Assembly: GCA_001940985.1 (NCBI GenBank)
Contig: MSHB01000017.1
Coordinates: 57,410-121,409 of the forward strand
DNA length: 64,000 nucleotides
Direction: 5' to 3'
Origin: Mollicutes bacterium Phil14
GTDB taxonomy: Bacteria; Bacillota_I; Bacilli_A; ML615J-28; CAG-698
The notes under the pieces were generated by a model that saw only the letters and a program-made list of their open reading frames with translations, searched no databases and had not been told where the DNA came from. Position 1 is the stretch's first letter. Every line of letters begins with the position of its first letter. Positions 41,850 through 51,046 of the stretch are shown piece after piece. The position numbers were made by a program, and so were the translations under genes.

Positions 41850-42055
41850 TTATTGATTATTTCCATCGTTTTTAGAAAAATACATAACAGTTAAAACAAT
41901 GCCAACTAAATTGCAAGCAATTGATAAGCCTAATAAAATGCCACTAGTAAAATCTTTAAAGTTACTAGTTTCGCCATTTTTTAAAAAAATAGACGCAAAA
42001 AATTTAGCACATTGCCTAAAACAATTAGTGAAATACCAGCTTTTAGTTTTTTAAT
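41850..42055 (-). pseudogene. frameshifted small membrane-protein gene
   Basis: Reading the minus strand in the 445-base gap between the kinase and mntP gives a small protein in two frames: KKLKAGISLIVLGNVLNF up to a T6 run, then (one frame over) ASIFLKNGETSNFKDFTSG and ILLGLSIACNLVGIVLTVM followed by YFSKNDGNNQ and a stop. Adding one T to the T6 would restore a 68-residue protein with two membrane helices. AGAGGAGAG precedes, but at the start position stands ATT rather than ATG. The gene is thus either inactivated by a homopolymer deletion and start mutation, or affected by sequence errors. Not in the ORF track. Confidence 0.6.
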
Positions 42056-42172
42056 GCTTACTCTCCTCTTTATATTTGCTTTATTTATAAACTTATATGT
42101 TATATAAATTATACCATCATTTTTGGCTTGTTTCTATATTTTATTTTAAAATATTTTATTTTTTATTTGCTA

Positions 42173-42201
42173 TTGAAAAAAAGCGGTTTTTGTTATATAA
42201 T
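42173..42201 (+). promoter_or_regulatory. promoter of mntP
   Basis: TTGAAA (42173-42178), 17-bp spacer, TATAAT (42196-42201), 30 bases before ATG. There is no room for a yybP-ykoY manganese riboswitch between promoter and gene. Confidence 0.7.
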
Positions 42202-42231
42202 TTATAGACTTTTATTTAGGAGAAAAATACT

Positions 42232-42801
42232 ATGGGAATAATATCATTAATAGTACTTGCTATTGGTCTTTCCATGGATGCTTTTGCAGTTGCTATTTGT
42301 AAAGGCTTAGGAATGGAAAAAGTAACCTTTAAGAAAATGATGATTGTTGGCGCATGGTTTGGAATTTTTCAAGCAATAATGCCTTTTCTTGGGTATTTGT
42401 TAGGAAAGAATTTCCAAAGTTTAATAGAAAAATATGATCATTGGATTGCTTTTACTTTATTGGTTTTATTAGGAATAAATATGATAAAAGAATCTTTTTC
42501 AAAAGAAGAAACTAATGCCAATGGCTCTTTATCTTTTAAAAGTATGCTTGTTTTAGCAATAGCAACTAGTATTGATGCCTTAGCCGCAGGAATAACTTTT
42601 GGTGTTTTAGAGACAAATATTTATGTTGCTATTTCACTTATCAGTGTAATAACTTTTATTATTTCAAGCATAGGAGTTAAAATCGGAAATGTTTTTGGAT
42701 TGAAGTATAAAAGTAAAGCTGAGATTGCTGGAGGGATAATTCTCATTTTATTAGGAATAAAAATACTACTAGAACATATGTTCTCAATTATACTATTTTA
42801 A
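42232..42801 (+). CDS. mntP: manganese efflux pump MntP
   Basis: MntP exports manganese to prevent toxicity. The 189-residue protein has six helices arranged as an internal duplication: the first half carries [15 protein letters not shown] and the second [15 protein letters not shown], each with the acidic residue and small-residue pattern of the family. Length matches the normal ~185 residues. AGGAG precedes ATG 42232. Unlike many relatives, no manganese riboswitch fits in front of it, so it may be constitutive or controlled by a protein. Confidence 0.93.
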   Translation: MGIISLIVLAIGLSMDAFAVAICKGLGMEKVTFKKMMIVGAWFGIFQAIMPFLGYLLGKNFQSLIEKYDHWIAFTLLVLLGINMIKESFSKEETNANGSLSFKSMLVLAIATSIDALAAGITFGVLETNIYVAISLISVITFIISSIGVKIGNVFGLKYKSKAEIAGGIILILLGIKILLEHMFSIILF

Positions 42802-42822
42802 AAATGACCATATGGTCCTTTT
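42801..42822 (+). terminator. short terminator after mntP
   Basis: The palindrome GACCATATGGTC with AAAA and TTTT flanks; a weak hairpin that may serve both the mntP and the CBS gene on the other strand. Confidence 0.5.
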
Positions 42823-42834
42823 AAGTTTAAATGA

Positions 42835-43245
42835 TTAGTCTAGAGATTTTACTTTTTTGTAACAATACTGAATAATATCTTTTCTTGTTATTATTCCAAT
42901 AAATTTATTATAATCATCTATAACAGGTACAAAGTTTTGATTAATAGCTTTTGATATTAAATCATCCATTTCATTATATATGTATATTGGCTTGATGTCG
43001 CGATTTCTTTTTATATCAGAGATTAGGATGTTTTCGGCATCTTTGATATCAAAATGCTCTTTGTCTTTAATTGACCATAATAGATCACCTTCGGTTATTG
43101 TTCCAATATATTCTCCAGTTTTATTTAAAATTGGTATTGCTGAGTAATGATGAAAACTCATTTTTTCGATTACTTGTCTCATTGTAAAGTCGTCATAGAC
43201 AAAATCGATTTTATTTTTCGGTGTAAGAAAAAAAAGTATATTCAT
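42835..43245 (-). CDS. CBS-domain pair protein
   Basis: A 136-residue protein made of two CBS motifs, the adenine-nucleotide-sensing module. The first is around IPILNKTGEYIGTITEGDLLW (residues ~45-65), the second around VPVIDDYNKFIGIITRKDIIQY (~105-126). No effector domain is attached, so it may regulate a partner. The ATG at 43245 is better placed than the one at 43254, which directly touches the GGAGG site. It is divergent from the YheI/YheH-like exporter, with about 100 bases between the two starts. Confidence 0.9.
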   Translation of the reverse strand: MNILFFLTPKNKIDFVYDDFTMRQVIEKMSFHHYSAIPILNKTGEYIGTITEGDLLWSIKDKEHFDIKDAENILISDIKRNRDIKPIYIYNEMDDLISKAINQNFVPVIDDYNKFIGIITRKDIIQYCYKKVKSLD

Positions 43246-43348
43246 ATCTATCATCCTCCGTATATGATATTATATATTATATTGTTGATTAAGTCAAATA
43301 TTACAAAAATAAAAAGCAAATTTGAAAATATATAAGTAGGTGAGAAAA

Positions 43349-45082
43349 ATGAGAGATGTATTTAAACATCTGGGTTGGTTTTTTAAACAAAATAGTAAGA
43401 CGTATATTATGGCTGGAGTTGCTCTTGTAGTGCTTTCCTCGACTTCGGTTTTACCAGCAAAGCTTTTGGGTTTAGCAATTGAGGCAATCGCAAATAGAAC
43501 TATTAACGTTAAAAGTTTAATATTTTATTGCCTTTCACTTTTGCTAATACCAGTAGCAAGATATTTAGTAAACATAGTTTATCATTATACTGTTAATAAA
43601 TTGGGTCAAAAGTTGTCTTTTCAATTAAGAGAAAAATATATTGAACATTTATTTGAATTAGATGCAGTTACATATTCGAAATACACTAAGGGGGATTTAA
43701 TATCCCGTGCTACTAACGATTTGCAAGTGCTAACGGTTGTTGCCACAAGTTTTTTACAAACAGTTGTTTTTAATAGCGGAATAGTAATTTTTGCTATTTT
43801 AATAATGGTGTTTACAATCGATCCGATTTTAACTTTAGTTTCAATATTAGTAATGCCAATAGCAATATTTATTTTAAATAAAGTTAGAATGAATAAGAGA
43901 AAGTATTATCGTAAGCACCATGAGATTTATGCAGATATGACAGAAAAAGTACTTGAATCAATAGAAGGTGTAAAAACAGTTAGGGCATATTGCCAAGAAG
44001 AAAATGATTTTAAAAAGACTAAACAAGCTATTGATAATGATGTAAATTCTTGGAGAAAAATATTAAAGTTTGAATCAGCTTTTACTCCACTGTTTGAATT
44101 TATATATATTTTTACATATTTTTGTGCTTTTGCTTTCGGTAGTTATATGGTAATAACATCTAGAATAAGCACTGGAGATTTAATTTCATTTATAATGTAT
44201 GTTGGAATGTTATATGGGCCTTTAATTTCATTAAGTAGTGTATTAAATACTGTTAACAATGCTACAATATCTGATACTAGATATAATGAGATAATGAATA
44301 TTGTTCCTGAGGTTAAAAATGATGAGGCAAGTATTCCAGTTCTTGATTTTAAAAAGATTGAGTTTAAAAACGTTAGTTTTAAATATCCTTTTGATGATGT
44401 AGAAGTAATAAAAAATATTAACCTTGAAATAAATAAAGGAGAAACTATAGGAATCGTTGGTCCAACTGGTTCTGGTAAGAGTACTCTTATTAGACAACTT
44501 TTAAGAGAATTCAATGTTACAAGCGGACAAATTTTAATAGATGGTGTAGATATAAAAAACTATAAAATAGAAGATGTACACAATTTAGTTGGTTATGTTC
44601 CGCAATCACATATTTTATTTAGAAAAACTGTTGATGAGAACATTTTAGTTGGTAATCCTAATGCAAGTTATCAACTTATGAATCAAGCTATAATGTTATC
44701 TGATTTTGAAAAAGATATAAAAGAATTGGCTTATGGTAGAGAAACTATCGTTGGTGAACTTGGAAATAGTTTAAGCGGTGGTCAACGTCAAAGACTTTCA
44801 ATTGCTAGAGCTTTGGTTAAAGAACCACAAATTCTTATTTTGGATGACTCATTAAGTGCAGTTGATGCATTAACGGAGAGTAATATAATAAAGAATTTGC
44901 AAATATCTAGGAAAGACAAAACTAATATAATTGTTGCTCATAGATTTTCAGCCATTTATAAAGCTGATAAAATTATAGTTTTACAAAATGGTAAAATAAC
45001 TGATGTTGGTACTCATGATGAATTAATTAAACATGAGAACTGGTATAAGATGCAATACATCGAGCAACTTTCTAATAAGTAG
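43349..45082 (+). CDS. heterodimeric ABC multidrug exporter subunit, YheI-like (degenerate site)
   Basis: A 577-residue ABC half-transporter with six helices and an ATPase: Walker A GPTGSGKST, signature LSGGQRQRLSIARAL, Walker B ILILDDSLSAVD and H-loop IVAHRFSA. The residue after the Walker B Asp is Asp, not Glu, so this subunit carries the degenerate catalytic position, as in YheI and other asymmetric exporters. AGGTGAG selects ATG 43349 over the ORF-track GTG at 43340. It starts eight bases before the end of the spacing to the partner gene. Substrate unknown, probably drugs or lipids. Confidence 0.92.
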   Translation: MRDVFKHLGWFFKQNSKTYIMAGVALVVLSSTSVLPAKLLGLAIEAIANRTINVKSLIFYCLSLLLIPVARYLVNIVYHYTVNKLGQKLSFQLREKYIEHLFELDAVTYSKYTKGDLISRATNDLQVLTVVATSFLQTVVFNSGIVIFAILIMVFTIDPILTLVSILVMPIAIFILNKVRMNKRKYYRKHHEIYADMTEKVLESIEGVKTVRAYCQEENDFKKTKQAIDNDVNSWRKILKFESAFTPLFEFIYIFTYFCAFAFGSYMVITSRISTGDLISFIMYVGMLYGPLISLSSVLNTVNNATISDTRYNEIMNIVPEVKNDEASIPVLDFKKIEFKNVSFKYPFDDVEVIKNINLEINKGETIGIVGPTGSGKSTLIRQLLREFNVTSGQILIDGVDIKNYKIEDVHNLVGYVPQSHILFRKTVDENILVGNPNASYQLMNQAIMLSDFEKDIKELAYGRETIVGELGNSLSGGQRQRLSIARALVKEPQILILDDSLSAVDALTESNIIKNLQISRKDKTNIIVAHRFSAIYKADKIIVLQNGKITDVGTHDELIKHENWYKMQYIEQLSNK

Positions 45083-45090
45083 GTGAGAAA

Positions 45091-47106
45091 ATGAAAAATT
45101 TGAAAAGAACATTTAAATTTACAAAAGGTAATATTAGATTTGTTGTTGTAAGTGTTTTGATGATAATTCTTGTTCAAGTACTAAACTTTTTATCACCACT
45201 AATCGTTAAAAATATTTTAGATGATTGTATTTTAGGAATTGAATATGACTGGGTTGAAGTTAAAGAAACTATAGATTCTAAAAAGACCGTAAATTATGAT
45301 GGTAGATTTTTCAAACAAGCACGTTTTCTTACTGAAAGTGATGAAGTAATCAAAGATATGAGTTTAATAGTATATAAAGATGGCTATTATTTATGTGAAG
45401 AGAAAATTGCTTCTGGAAATAAGAGTGTTGATAAAAATATACTAACAGTAGTTGATGCAGAGGGAAACACTAGTCAATATGATGTAGTACGATTATCTAA
45501 AAGTGAAGTTGTAGATTTTTATCGACCAATCTTTTTCACTTTAATTGTTTTATTAATACTATTGTTTTCAAGAAGTGCTTTATCTGTTTTAGCGTCATTT
45601 ATTGGTACAAGGGCAACTAATGTTGTTATTAGTGATATTGCTCAAAGAGGTAGAACAGAAGCAATGAGAAGTGTTGAAAGATTACCGATTAGTTATTTTG
45701 AAGAAGAACCAGCAGGAAAAATGGCTGCTAGAATTCAATCTGATGTTGATGGTATGATTGGTTTATATCGTCTTAGTATTAATGTTTTACTAAACGCTGT
45801 TTTAAGTTTTGTTTTAGCATATGTTGGAATGTTTTATTTGGATAAAAAACTAGCATTGCTTAGTTTCTTAGCATATCCATTAGCATATATTTGGATAAAA
45901 TTCTTCTTAGTTAAACTTAAAAAGATAGCTGAAAAAGTTAATGAATTAAGTTCTTTATTAACTGCTAAAATAAATGAGATAATAAATGGAATTAATATTT
46001 TACAAATATTTAATTATAAAAAGCAAACTATTGATGAATTTAATGACCTTAATAGAAAATATATGAAAGAACAACTTGATGAAGTGAAACTACATATAGT
46101 AGCTGGTTGGAATATGATTTCAATTGTTAGAGGATTAGTAACTTTATTAATAGTTGTTTATTTCGGTCTTCAAAGATTAAGTGTTTCTGAGACGGTTATT
46201 ACGGCAGGATTGATTTATGCATATAATGAATATTTATTAAAGATAGTTGAACCTGTAAATATTATTTTTAATCAAGTTGGAGAATTACAACACTCTTTAG
46301 TAAGAACTGAACGTATACATAAACTTATAGAAGGTAGGCAAGAAGATATTACTAAAGAAACAATTGCTAGATATAATGGTGATATTGATTTTGATGATGT
46401 TTGGTTTGCATATGAAAATGATGACTATGTATTAAAAGGAATAAGTTTTCATATAGAAAAGGGCACATCAGTTGGCTTGGTTGGACATACTGGTAGTGGA
46501 AAATCTTCTCTTATGAATTTGCTTTTACGCTTTTATGATTTGAAACCAGGAAAAGGTTGCATAAGAGTAGATGGTAATGACATTAGAGAACATTCTAAGA
46601 GAAGTTATCGTGAACATATTGGAATAGTTTTACAAGAGCCTGTTTTGTTTAAAGGAACAATAGCTTCTAACATTCGTTTTGGTAAAGAAAATGTAAGTGA
46701 TGAAGAAATAATTAATATTTTAACATCTATTGGAGGAAAGAAAATAATAGATAAATTTGAAAAAGGTATTAATCAAGAAATTAATAGAACTGGAGCTAAT
46801 ATGTCTTGTGGAGAAAAACAAATAATTGCTCTAGCTAGAGTATTGGTTCATAATCCATCTATTTTAATTATGGATGAAGCAACATCACATATAGATACTG
46901 AGACAGAAGTTATGATAAAAAAAGCATTGGAAGTTGTTGCTAAGGGTAGAACTATGATTATTATTGCTCACCGTTTGTCAACTGTACAGAACTCTGATAA
47001 GATTATAGTATTAGATCATGGCTTAAAAGTAGAAGAAGGAACTCATAAAGAGTTACTTGCTAATAATGGGGTATATGCAAATATTTATCGTGCCCAAGTA
47101 GGATGA
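45091..47106 (+). CDS. heterodimeric ABC multidrug exporter subunit, YheH-like, with extracytoplasmic insertion
   Basis: A 671-residue partner. Between helices 1 and 2 (residues ~45-145) lies an insertion of about 100 residues outside the membrane (DWVEVKETIDSKKTVNYDG ... VVDAEGNTSQYDVV), which explains the size and is also seen in YheH of Bacillus (673 residues). The ATPase has Walker A GHTGSGKSS, an odd signature MSCGEKQII in place of LSGGQ, and Walker B LIMDEATSHID with catalytic Glu. One subunit with normal signature and degenerate Glu, and one with the reverse, is the classic asymmetric arrangement. It follows its partner after eight bases. Confidence 0.92.
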   Translation: MKNLKRTFKFTKGNIRFVVVSVLMIILVQVLNFLSPLIVKNILDDCILGIEYDWVEVKETIDSKKTVNYDGRFFKQARFLTESDEVIKDMSLIVYKDGYYLCEEKIASGNKSVDKNILTVVDAEGNTSQYDVVRLSKSEVVDFYRPIFFTLIVLLILLFSRSALSVLASFIGTRATNVVISDIAQRGRTEAMRSVERLPISYFEEEPAGKMAARIQSDVDGMIGLYRLSINVLLNAVLSFVLAYVGMFYLDKKLALLSFLAYPLAYIWIKFFLVKLKKIAEKVNELSSLLTAKINEIINGINILQIFNYKKQTIDEFNDLNRKYMKEQLDEVKLHIVAGWNMISIVRGLVTLLIVVYFGLQRLSVSETVITAGLIYAYNEYLLKIVEPVNIIFNQVGELQHSLVRTERIHKLIEGRQEDITKETIARYNGDIDFDDVWFAYENDDYVLKGISFHIEKGTSVGLVGHTGSGKSSLMNLLLRFYDLKPGKGCIRVDGNDIREHSKRSYREHIGIVLQEPVLFKGTIASNIRFGKENVSDEEIINILTSIGGKKIIDKFEKGINQEINRTGANMSCGEKQIIALARVLVHNPSILIMDEATSHIDTETEVMIKKALEVVAKGRTMIIIAHRLSTVQNSDKIIVLDHGLKVEEGTHKELLANNGVYANIYRAQVG

Positions 47107-47108
47107 AA

Positions 47109-47146
47109 TAAAGTTCAAGTGAAATAAATTCATTTGAACTTTTTTA
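47109..47146 (+). terminator. intrinsic terminator after the YheIH-like genes
   Basis: 13-bp stem AAGTTCAAGTGAA / TTCATTTGAACTT with one mismatch, followed by a T-run. Confidence 0.88.
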
Positions 47147-47217
47147 TATAAAATAGAATATTTATCCATTTTCAAAGTGAAAAATATGTGGTATAATGTG
47201 GATGAGGTGAAGTGCAA

Positions 47218-49512
47218 ATGAAATTAATACTAAAGAAAAGAATAGTGTGGTTAATGATTCTTTGCTTTTTGATGCTTACGTTTTTTGGATGTGGTGTGCA
47301 AAAAGAACAAAATTTTTCTTTTATTGAAGAGAAAATTATTATTTCTGAAGAAACTAAATTGCCATATACTTTGGAAAATATAAAAATAAACGATGTTGAA
47401 ATAATTAGTGACAATGAAAATGTGGCTTGGATTAATGGCGATTGCATCGTTCCATATTTTCCTGGTAGAGCAACTATAACAGCAACATTTAATGGAAAAA
47501 TAGTGACGCTAGAAGTTATTGTTCTGCCTAAAATAGATATAAAAGAAAATGCTGAATATGGTGAAAAAATAAATTATACCATTGAAACTGGTAATAAAGA
47601 CGACTATGACATAAGCTTTTCTAATGATTTGTTAAAACTTAAAAATGGTGAAATTTATGCTTGCGGAATAGGCGAGACAGAAATTACTTTTAAATTAAAA
47701 AGTGATGAAGAAATATGTGTTAAGAAGAAAATAACAATTTCTGCAATCACTCCTATTTTAAAAGCTGATGCATATGAGGTTGAAATAGATGAGTTTGTTG
47801 AATTTTCAATTGAAAATTATGATACACTTGACATGTTTAATCTATATAGTAGCGATGAAAGTATATTAGAAATAGATAGTGAAAATTTAGGATATTCACT
47901 TAAGCCTGGTAAAGTTACTGTTACAGCAAGACTAAAAACTGATGAAAATGTATTTGCTAGTATTGAAATAATCGTTAAATATGAAGAGATAAAATACAAT
48001 ATATCTAAAGCAAAATTGTTAGAAGATGATGAATTTACGATAGATTTTTATAATTATTCTGGTGATGATTGTTTTGATATAAGTATCAGTGATGAAGGAA
48101 TAATTAAAAAAATTGGTGAAGAAACTTATCATGCTATAAGAGAAGGGAAAGTATCTGTTACCGCAATACTAAAAGTTGACCCTCGAATTTCTATAACTAT
48201 TTGGTTAGACGTTTATAGAAAAGAACCAATTATTGATTTATATGCTAACCAAATTATGGTCGGAAGTAGCATGAAATTGATGCTTGTTAATTATTTAAAT
48301 GCGGAAGATTTCATTTGGCAAATTAATGATGAAAGCTTGGCTGATTTTGAAAATCGTTTGATTGTAGCCAAAAAAACAGGAACATTAGTAGTTACAGTTA
48401 CTAAAAAAGATAACCCTGAATTGACTTCAAAAGTTAATATTGAGATTATTCCTATACAAGCAAATCTTTTAGTTACTTCAAGTAACTTAGTTATTGGTGG
48501 AAGTGCTCGATTATTCATTGGCAATATTTCTGAACTTGAAACTAAAGATTTTGATAAGTTTGATGTTATTGTTGAAGATGAGACAATCATAAAATATGAA
48601 AATGAAATGATAACTGCTCTTAAGTTAGGTAAAACTATTGTAAAAGTAGTATCTAAAGAAAATAAAGATATTAAAGGTGAAACTGAAATTAACGTTATTA
48701 AAACTAGTGAAATCGTTGATGAAAAAGGCGAAGTAGCTGATGGAGTTTTAGTGCTATATTCAAATGATCCTAAAAATTTAGTGCCAGCTGGAGAGTTTTT
48801 CCAATTGTACATAGATAGAGCAAAAAATAATGAAAACTATAAATGGGTAAGTACTGACACATCAATAGCTACTGTTAATGAAACTGGAAGAATAATTGGT
48901 GTTAAAGCAGGTACTACACAAATTGCAGCTATCTCTAAAACAAATAGTAGTGTCAAAGGATTAATTTATATTACTGTTTATGGCGAACCAAATGTAGACT
49001 ATGCCGCAAGGTTAGTAAAAATTGCCACAGAAGAACTTGGCTATCGTGAAGGACCTAATAATGATACTAAGTATGGAAAATGGTATAATCTAAATTATGA
49101 ACCATGGTGTGCAATGTTTGTTTCTTGGTGTGCTAACCAAGCAGGAATCGGAACTGATATTATTCCTAAGTACTGTGGCTGTACAGCAGGAAGAAAATGG
49201 TTTATGGAAAGAGGACTATATCAAGCAAGAGAAAGTGATTATTTACCGAAAGCTGGAGATGTAGTATTTTTCCGTGATACTACTGAAACAGCTGATATTT
49301 CAACTCATACGGGAATAGTATATGCTTGCGATGGCGTAAAAGTATATACTATCGAAGGTAATACATCTGATATGTGCGCTAAAAGATCATATTATTTAAA
49401 GACCGCATATATCTTAGGTTATGGTACTCCTAAGTATCCTGATTTTGATGGTGAACCTGGAAAATTTGAACCAGGGAATCCTGAATCTGGTGAATATTTG
49501 CCTACAGTTTAA
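47218..49512 (+). CDS. lipoprotein with Ig-like repeats and C-terminal CHAP amidase domain
   Basis: A 764-residue surface lipoprotein (lipobox FFGC). Residues ~40-590 are repeated Ig-like strands of the BIG2 kind, for example YEVEIDEFVEFSIENYD and the clear copy SIATVNETGRIIGVKAGTTQIAAIS near residue 565, with a few diverged repeats. The last ~170 residues form a CHAP domain: nucleophile in PWCAMFVSWCANQAG, His in STHTGIVYA and Asn in IEGNTS, so it probably cleaves peptidoglycan peptides or crossbridges. GAGGTGA selects ATG 47218 rather than GTG 47212. A TGGTATAAT -10 (47189-47197) gives a very short leader. Confidence 0.9.
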   Translation: MKLILKKRIVWLMILCFLMLTFFGCGVQKEQNFSFIEEKIIISEETKLPYTLENIKINDVEIISDNENVAWINGDCIVPYFPGRATITATFNGKIVTLEVIVLPKIDIKENAEYGEKINYTIETGNKDDYDISFSNDLLKLKNGEIYACGIGETEITFKLKSDEEICVKKKITISAITPILKADAYEVEIDEFVEFSIENYDTLDMFNLYSSDESILEIDSENLGYSLKPGKVTVTARLKTDENVFASIEIIVKYEEIKYNISKAKLLEDDEFTIDFYNYSGDDCFDISISDEGIIKKIGEETYHAIREGKVSVTAILKVDPRISITIWLDVYRKEPIIDLYANQIMVGSSMKLMLVNYLNAEDFIWQINDESLADFENRLIVAKKTGTLVVTVTKKDNPELTSKVNIEIIPIQANLLVTSSNLVIGGSARLFIGNISELETKDFDKFDVIVEDETIIKYENEMITALKLGKTIVKVVSKENKDIKGETEINVIKTSEIVDEKGEVADGVLVLYSNDPKNLVPAGEFFQLYIDRAKNNENYKWVSTDTSIATVNETGRIIGVKAGTTQIAAISKTNSSVKGLIYITVYGEPNVDYAARLVKIATEELGYREGPNNDTKYGKWYNLNYEPWCAMFVSWCANQAGIGTDIIPKYCGCTAGRKWFMERGLYQARESDYLPKAGDVVFFRDTTETADISTHTGIVYACDGVKVYTIEGNTSDMCAKRSYYLKTAYILGYGTPKYPDFDGEPGKFEPGNPESGEYLPTV

Positions 49513-49553
49513 TGGTATACTTTTAAATGTGAATGAAACTTTAAATAATTTGA

Positions 49554-49582
49554 TTGATTTTTAAACGTTTTCATATTATAAT
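49554..49582 (+). promoter_or_regulatory. promoter of the InlB-repeat lipoprotein gene with cre-like overlap
   Basis: TTGATT (49554-49559), 17-bp spacer, TATAAT (49577-49582). Between the boxes lies TTTAAACGTTTTCA, one mismatch from the CcpA cre consensus TGNAANCGNTNWCA. Confidence 0.55.
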
Positions 49583-49615
49583 ATAGGTGAAAAAATATAG
49601 AAAGGTATTGTAAAA

Positions 49616-50974
49616 ATGAAAAAGATTTTTAGTTTATTGTTTATTTTTGTTATTGCATTCTTGGTAGTTGGCTGCGGTGATAAACCAGATCCAACACCAG
49701 AAAAAAAAGAATATACTGTTGAATTTGTTGTTGATGGAAAAGTTATTGATACTCAAAAAGTAGAAGAAGGAAAATCTGCTACTGCACCTAGTGATCCTAA
49801 AAAAGATGGCTATGAATTTAAAGGTTGGGACAAAGATTTTACTAATGTTGCAAGTGATTTGAAAGTAAATGCTAAGTTTGAAAAAACAACTGTTGAAACA
49901 AAAAAATATACAGTTAAATTTCTTGTTGATGGAAAAGTTATTGATACTCAAGAAGTAGAAGAAGGAAAGTCTGCTACTGCTCCTAGTGATCCTAAAAAAG
50001 ATGGCTATGAATTTAAAGGTTGGGACAAAGATTTTACTAATGTTACAAGTGATTTAGAGACAAATGCTGTTTTTGAAGAAGCAAAAGTTTATCATACTGT
50101 TGAATTCTTAGTAGAAGGTAAGACTTATGCAACTGTCAAAGTTGAACACGGAAAAGCTGCTGAACTTCCTGAACAACCTACTCTTGAAGGCAAATACTTT
50201 GCTGGTTGGTTAAAAGATACTAGCAATGTAACTGAAGATATGAGAGTTCGTGCAAAATTTGTTGAAGTTAATTTAGAACCAAAAGAAGTTAAAGATTTCC
50301 CACTTCAAATTGGTAAAGCTCCGATTACTAGATATATTTCTACTGGTACTGGATATGATACTAATTCATCTCTTTATACTACTAGAGTTTTCTTAATCCC
50401 TGGTAAAGGTAATGGTAATATTTATTGGTATAGAATTTTTATTAAAAATGAAGGCGGATACAATAGAGTTGTTGAGGTTGCTCCTCGTGGTGCTTCTCAA
50501 AAAACAGAAACTTGTGATTGGACAATTCTTTGCTACACAGATGCTTTAGCTGAAGTGTTAGCCAATACTGGTGTTAAAGAAGGAGACATTATCAATTTCT
50601 CTAAACATCCTACAGCTTTCACTGAAACTACTGATTGTAATGAATTCTTCACTGTATCAAGATTGACTGATATGGAAGCATATTTGCTTGATAGCGATAC
50701 TGCTCATACAGTAGTTGCTCTACACAAAATTAAAAAATATTTTGAAAGTTTAGGTCAAATCATATCTCTAGATAAGATAGATTTACCAACATTTGATGGT
50801 GAAACTTCTGCTAATATCACTTGGACTATTGACAAAGCAGAAATTATTGCTCCAGATGGTACAATTAATTTACCAGATGATGTTACTGAAATTACTTTAA
50901 CAGCTATTGCTGTTTATGAAACATCTACTTATAAACAAACATATGTATTAAAAGTTGGAAAAGTATCAGGATGA
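49616..50974 (+). CDS. lipoprotein with InlB B-repeats and an atrophied Ig-like domain
   Basis: A 452-residue cell-surface lipoprotein (lipobox VVGC). Residues ~32-218 hold three InlB-type B-repeats (pattern YTVEFVVDGKVI ... GYEFKGWDKDFTNV); the first two are nearly identical, the third is diverged (YHTVEFLVEGKTYATVKVEHG). Residues ~225-360 are a domain I do not recognise. The last ~80 residues (ISLDKIDLPTFDGETSANITWTIDK ... ITLTAIAVYE) look like an atrophied bacterial Ig (aBig) domain. Such proteins often bind surfaces or sugars, but the ligand is unknown. The RBS AAAGG lies about 11 bases before ATG 49616. Confidence 0.85.
   Translation: MKKIFSLLFIFVIAFLVVGCGDKPDPTPEKKEYTVEFVVDGKVIDTQKVEEGKSATAPSDPKKDGYEFKGWDKDFTNVASDLKVNAKFEKTTVETKKYTVKFLVDGKVIDTQEVEEGKSATAPSDPKKDGYEFKGWDKDFTNVTSDLETNAVFEEAKVYHTVEFLVEGKTYATVKVEHGKAAELPEQPTLEGKYFAGWLKDTSNVTEDMRVRAKFVEVNLEPKEVKDFPLQIGKAPITRYISTGTGYDTNSSLYTTRVFLIPGKGNGNIYWYRIFIKNEGGYNRVVEVAPRGASQKTETCDWTILCYTDALAEVLANTGVKEGDIINFSKHPTAFTETTDCNEFFTVSRLTDMEAYLLDSDTAHTVVALHKIKKYFESLGQIISLDKIDLPTFDGETSANITWTIDKAEIIAPDGTINLPDDVTEITLTAIAVYETSTYKQTYVLKVGKVSG
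49711..50077 (+). repeat. tandem 195-bp repeat inside the InlB-repeat lipoprotein gene
   Basis: Two units start at 49711 and 49906 (195-base period, 65 codons). A stretch of about 60 bases around AAAGATGGCTATGAATTTAA is identical, and the rest differs at few positions, so the duplication is recent or kept alike by recombination. Confidence 0.88.
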
Positions 50975-50994
50975 AAATCCTGATATTTTATTTT
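50963..50994 (+). terminator. intrinsic terminator after the InlB-repeat gene
   Basis: 9-bp stem TATCAGGAT / ATCCTGATA with loop GAAA (tetraloop type), including the stop codon, followed by a T-rich tail. Confidence 0.85.
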
Positions 50995-51046
50995 AAAAAG
51001 ATGAAGTATGTGATATAATATTTATAATGATAAAAAGAGGTGTATT

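Noticed and set aside
42055-42231. yybP-ykoY manganese riboswitch before mntP
   Set aside because: Only about 25 bases separate the predicted transcription start from the RBS, so the aptamer cannot fit.
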